Notes under the pieces: model-generated
Databases searched by the model: none
What the model saw: only the letters and a program-made list of their open reading frames with translations
What the model was told of the DNA's origin: nothing
Source of the DNA: Oscillospiraceae bacterium
Lineage (GTDB): Bacteria > Bacillota > Clostridia > Oscillospirales > Ruminococcaceae
Direction of reading: 5' to 3'
Assembly (NCBI GenBank): GCA_015067375.1
Contig: SVMQ01000066.1
Location: forward strand, 1 to 9,367
Length of the DNA: 9,367 nt
Part shown: piece by piece, positions 5,907 through 9,367 of the stretch
Layout: each line of letters starts with the position of its first letter
Position numbering within the stretch: the first letter of the stretch is position 1
Position numbers and translations under genes: made by a program

Positions 5907-8305
5907 AATTTCTGAAATGGATATGGGAAAAGCTCAAGGCATGGGACCAGGCTGAGGGCGAGAAGCAGCGCATCATGAAGTCCCGCACAAAGCAGGTCAT
6001 CATACTTGTGCTGGTGTGCGGATTTTCCGTGTGGGTGGGCTACAACCTGCTCAAATATTCGGTGCTTGACGGCGATAAGTGGAGGGTGCTTGCGAACAAT
6101 CAGCAGATGTCCTCTGTCACCATCAGGGCAAACCGCGGCTCTATCTATGACGCAAACGGAACGGTGCTTGCACAAAGCTCCACGGTGTGGGATGTCATAA
6201 TCTCTCCGCAGGATATATACAAGGCCGACCAGAAGGCGATAGAGGAATACAACGAGGCGGCTGAGGAAGCGGCGGACAACGACGAGCCTATCGACCCGTA
6301 TGTGCCGCGCGCCGAGGTCATCTGCAAGGGACTGTCGGAGCTGCTGGATGTGGACTATGACAAGCTGATGGCTGCAACTACCAACCTCAACAGCCAGTAT
6401 TACGTCGTAAAGCGCAAGGTGGAGAAGCCTGAGGTCAACGAGATAAATATTTTCATGGCTGACAACGGCATCGACACCGCGTCGGTATTCATGGAGGAGT
6501 CGTCCAAGCGCTACTATCCCAACAACGAGCTTGCGTCCAACATAATCGGCTTCACGAATTACGAGGGCAGCGGCGTTTACGGACTTGAAGCATACTACGA
6601 CAACTTCCTCAGCGGCACTGACGGTAAGGCGGTCTATGCAAAGGATGCCTACGGCAGGGAGATGGCGTACACCAATGACGCGTACTTCTCCGCGGTGGAC
6701 GGCTACAGCTTAGTGCTGACGCTGGACGAGGTGCTGCAGCACTATCTTGAAAAAAATCTGGAGCTGTGCGTATCTCAGCATAGCGTCGTAAACCGCGCCT
6801 GCGGTATCATCATGAACTGCAAGACGGGTGCGGTGCTTGCGATGTCCACAGCGCCAAGCTACGACCTCAATAACCCGTCCACACTGTACAGCGCATACGA
6901 CCTGCAGCGACTGGAGGAGCTGACAGCTTCCGACGCGCCGCAGGAGGAGATAGATAAGCTTGAGGCTACATACCGCGAGCAGCAGTGGAAGAACAAGGCT
7001 ATCACAGAGCTTTACTACCCTGGCTCGGTATTCAAGACGATAACCTGCGCGGCAGCACTGGAGGAGGAGCTTGTGTCGCTCAATTCCACGTTCAGCTGCT
7101 ACGGTGTTTATGATGTTGCGGGAACTCCCATCAAGTGCCACCAGAAGAACGGCGGACACGGCGAGCTTACCCTGCAGGAGGCGGTAACGAAGTCCTGCAA
7201 CCCGTCCTTTATCCAGATAGGACAGCTGCTCGGCTCCGAGCGCTTCAGCAACTACCTTGAAGCCTTCGGCTTCACCGAGCCTACGGGCATCGACCTGCCA
7301 GGCGAGTCGGGAAGCCTTTATGTAAAGCGCGAGAACATGGGCCCTGTCGAGCTTGCGTCCTCCGCATTCGGACAGACCAACAAGGTAACTCCCATACAGA
7401 TGGCTACGGCATTCTGTGCGGTGGTAAACGGTGGCTATCTCGTGACCCCCTACATCGTTGACAAGATACTGGACAGCGACGGAAACGTAGTTCAGACCAC
7501 ACAGGTGCAGATAAAACGTCAGGTCATCTCGGAGGAAACATCCGCGCAGATGCGTTCCATCCTCGAAAACGTAGTTGAGACCAACGGCGGCAGCAACGCC
7601 TATATCAGCGGCTACCGTATCGGCGGCAAGTCGGGTACTACCGAGAAGATCGACGAGCGCAACAAGCTGCTTGCCGAAACAGGCGAGGATAAGATGACAT
7701 ACGTTCCGTCCTTTGCGGCTTTCGCGCCTGCGGATGACCCTCAGATAGTGATGCTGGTAATGGCGGATACTCCGACAGGTACGCAGTATTACGGCTCTGC
7801 GGTTGCAGCGCCTGTAGTCTCCGCGGTATTCAAGGAGGGTCTGCCGCATCTCGGCATCTACCCGACCTACACAGCGGAGGAGCTTGAAAAGATGGACGCG
7901 GCTGTGCCTTACGTCCTCGGATATGAGGCGATGCGTGCGGAGTCCTCGCTTGCGGCTTCGGGCTTTGAGGTGCGCGTAATCGGCGACGCCACCACAAATG
8001 CGACGGTATCCACGCAGATACCCGCGGCATCGACGAGCATACCAAAAGGCTCGACGGTGGTGCTGTACTTAGGCAGCGCGGACAGCTACGAGCTTGAAGC
8101 CTCTGTCGTGCCTGATGTGCTGGATATGACGGTAGAGCAGGCTAACGAAGCACTGACCAATGCAGGCTTCAACATCAAGATATCGGGCGGCGCGGCGGAA
8201 AACGCCAACGCTGTCGCGGTGGAGCAGTCGCTTGCGGCAGGCACGGACGCATACAAGGGCAACGTTGTGGAAGTAACGTTCCAGGTAAATTCTTATTCTG
8301 ATTAA
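5903..8305 (+). CDS. ftsI: Class B penicillin-binding protein (FtsI/SpoVD/PBP2x type) with two PASTA domains
   Basis: This membrane-anchored D,D-transpeptidase cross-links septal or spore-cortex peptidoglycan outside the cell membrane. A short cytoplasmic tail leads into a membrane segment at about 31-50 (QVIILVLVCGFSVWVGYNLL). The dimerisation domain opens with RGSIYD (78-83). The transpeptidase motifs are intact: SVFK with nucleophile Ser375, SCN at 431-433, and KSGT at 576-579. Two PASTA domains follow at about 668-729 and 736-796, as in PBP2x. The ATG at 5903 (800 residues) is chosen for GGAGGG at 5894-5899; a GTG at 5849 would add 18 residues with no membrane or family feature. Position suits either vegetative FtsI/PbpB or sporulation SpoVD, which cannot be told apart here. 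A terminator-like hairpin and a short ORF before it suggest added control. Confidence 0.95.
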   Translation: MKFLKWIWEKLKAWDQAEGEKQRIMKSRTKQVIILVLVCGFSVWVGYNLLKYSVLDGDKWRVLANNQQMSSVTIRANRGSIYDANGTVLAQSSTVWDVIISPQDIYKADQKAIEEYNEAAEEAADNDEPIDPYVPRAEVICKGLSELLDVDYDKLMAATTNLNSQYYVVKRKVEKPEVNEINIFMADNGIDTASVFMEESSKRYYPNNELASNIIGFTNYEGSGVYGLEAYYDNFLSGTDGKAVYAKDAYGREMAYTNDAYFSAVDGYSLVLTLDEVLQHYLEKNLELCVSQHSVVNRACGIIMNCKTGAVLAMSTAPSYDLNNPSTLYSAYDLQRLEELTASDAPQEEIDKLEATYREQQWKNKAITELYYPGSVFKTITCAAALEEELVSLNSTFSCYGVYDVAGTPIKCHQKNGGHGELTLQEAVTKSCNPSFIQIGQLLGSERFSNYLEAFGFTEPTGIDLPGESGSLYVKRENMGPVELASSAFGQTNKVTPIQMATAFCAVVNGGYLVTPYIVDKILDSDGNVVQTTQVQIKRQVISEETSAQMRSILENVVETNGGSNAYISGYRIGGKSGTTEKIDERNKLLAETGEDKMTYVPSFAAFAPADDPQIVMLVMADTPTGTQYYGSAVAAPVVSAVFKEGLPHLGIYPTYTAEELEKMDAAVPYVLGYEAMRAESSLAASGFEVRVIGDATTNATVSTQIPAASTSIPKGSTVVLYLGSADSYELEASVVPDVLDMTVEQANEALTNAGFNIKISGGAAENANAVAVEQSLAAGTDAYKGNVVEVTFQVNSYSD

Positions 8306-8318
8306 CGGCGGTGAGATG

Positions 8319-9367
8319 ATGACTCTGTCGCAGCTTTTCAGCGGCATCGCGGAGATTTCCGCGGAAATATCGGAAACAGAGGTGACAGGCGTCACTTCGG
8401 ACAGCCGCGAGGTGGAGCGTGGTTTTGTATTCGTGTGCATAAAGGGCGCAAGCTTCGACGGTCACGATGTTGCGGAGAAGATGCTTCAAAAGGGCGCGGC
8501 AGCGGTCGTGACGGAGCGGCTGCTCGGTCTTGACGGAGAGGTGAATGTGCCCAACTCGCGCAGGCTGTACCCTGAGCTGCTGTCGGCTTTCTACGGCAGA
8601 CCCACGCAGCGCATAAAGCTTGGCGCGGTCACAGGCACCAACGGCAAGACTACTGTCGTAAACCTCTGTGCAGGCATCATGAGGGCGCTCGGCAGGCAGG
8701 TCGGCGTTATCGGTACGCTCGGCGTTGACACGGGAAAGGGACTGCAGTATACACACGGCGGCCCTCCCACCACTCCTGAGCCGAGGCGGCTGTACAGCCT
8801 TTTCGCTGAGATGGCTGACATCGGCACGGAATACTGCTTCATTGAGGCAAGCTCACAGGCGCTGGCACAGTATCGCTTTGCGGCGGAGCGCTTCGGCGCG
8901 GCGGCATTCACCAACCTCACGCAGGATCATCTTGACTATCACAAGACCATGGAAAACTACTACACCGCGAAGCGCACGCTTTTCGATATGTGCGAGAATG
9001 CGGTGCTGAATATCGACGACGACTACGGCAGGCGCACTGCCGATTACTGCCGCGAAAACGGCGTCCCCTGCATCACGACGAGCGTGGCGGAGGAAGCGGA
9101 CTACTACACCGAGCAGGTCAACCTTTCGCCGGACGGCGCGGAGTTTTTCCTGACGGACAGGGCGGCACAGAAGACCTATCCCGTGCGCATAGCTATGACG
9201 GGTCTTTACAACGTCAGCAACGCGATACAGGCGGCGGTGATGTGCAGCAGGATGGGCTTTCCGCTGTGGAAGTGCCTTGAGGCGCTGGAGAGCGTCAAGG
9301 GTGTGGGCGGCAGACTGGAAACGCTGTACAGCGGAGCTTACACGATACTGCGCGACTACGCGCACAC
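8319..9367 (+). CDS. murE: UDP-N-acetylmuramoyl-L-alanyl-D-glutamate ligase MurE (3' partial)
   Basis: MurE is a cytoplasmic ATP-dependent ligase that adds the third residue (meso-diaminopimelate or L-lysine) to UDP-MurNAc-L-Ala-D-Glu. About 349 codons are present before the window ends. SDSREV (residues 27-32) fits the nucleotide-binding N-terminal domain. The P-loop is GTNGKTT (106-112). TNLTQDHLDYH leads to the AK lysine (Lys218), which is carbamylated in the family, and GRLE then RDYAHT mark the start of the C-terminal domain. The usual EVSSHAL reads EASSQAL here (176-182). The DNPR-type motif that reports amino-acid choice lies beyond the window. GGCGGTGA (8307-8314) is the ribosome binding site. 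The ATG at 8319 gives MTLSQLFSGI, matching the family start; the ATG at 8316 adds one Met. It begins 13 bases after the PBP stop, so the two genes are surely co-transcribed. Confidence 0.96.
   Translation, partial: MTLSQLFSGIAEISAEISETEVTGVTSDSREVERGFVFVCIKGASFDGHDVAEKMLQKGAAAVVTERLLGLDGEVNVPNSRRLYPELLSAFYGRPTQRIKLGAVTGTNGKTTVVNLCAGIMRALGRQVGVIGTLGVDTGKGLQYTHGGPPTTPEPRRLYSLFAEMADIGTEYCFIEASSQALAQYRFAAERFGAAAFTNLTQDHLDYHKTMENYYTAKRTLFDMCENAVLNIDDDYGRRTADYCRENGVPCITTSVAEEADYYTEQVNLSPDGAEFFLTDRAAQKTYPVRIAMTGLYNVSNAIQAAVMCSRMGFPLWKCLEALESVKGVGGRLETLYSGAYTILRDYAH

Noticed and set aside
6710..7849. 379-codon reverse-strand frame inside the PBP gene
   Set aside because: The forward frame carries all transpeptidase motifs. 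The reverse product has no family character and arises from the codon pattern of the forward gene.
1..9367. Search for CRISPR arrays, tRNA or rRNA genes, insertion sequences and phage genes
   Set aside because: No regularly spaced repeats, cloverleaf-like sequences, transposase motifs or terminal inverted repeats were seen; the window reads as ordinary core chromosome.

Overview
The window looks like chromosomal DNA from a Gram-positive anaerobe of the class Clostridia, most likely a Ruminococcus-like member of the Oscillospirales. This rests on the gene order mraZ-rsmH-ftsL-PASTA-PBP-murE, on strong Shine-Dalgarno sequences such as AGGAGGGG, on intrinsic terminators with U tracts, and on the style of the proteins. 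The taxonomic call is an inference; no marker in the window proves it. All recognised genes are on the + strand.

Positions 1-3500 form a first transcription unit. It holds the 3' part of an aldo/keto reductase with a C-terminal double [4Fe-4S] domain. This is followed almost without a gap by a large MalT-like ATPase with a C-terminal LuxR-type helix-turn-helix. A strong intrinsic terminator at 3470-3500 closes the unit.

Positions 3567-9367 are the start of the division and cell wall (dcw) cluster. A good sigma-A-type promoter (TTGCAA-N17-TATACT) is followed directly by GTGG repeats spaced 10 and 20 bp apart, the expected signature of MraZ autoregulation. A leader of about 195 nt with two small hairpins then precedes mraZ. 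MraZ regulates the cluster, RsmH methylates 16S rRNA, the FtsL-like protein and the class B penicillin-binding protein belong to the septal peptidoglycan machinery, and MurE adds the third amino acid to the cytoplasmic peptidoglycan precursor. mraZ and rsmH overlap by one base. The murE start lies 13 bases after the PBP stop, and murE runs off the end of the window.

No wholly new system stands out, but the spacers inside the dcw cluster are richer than usual. There is a strong hairpin without a U tract before ftsL. Between ftsL and the PBP gene lie, in order, a possible internal promoter, a terminator-like hairpin with a T-rich tail, and a 20-codon ORF. That ORF encodes three cysteines, has a good ribosome binding site, and its stop overlaps the PBP start as ATGA. 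This 170-nt spacer is the part most worth a second look, as a possible control point for PBP synthesis separate from the MraZ promoter.
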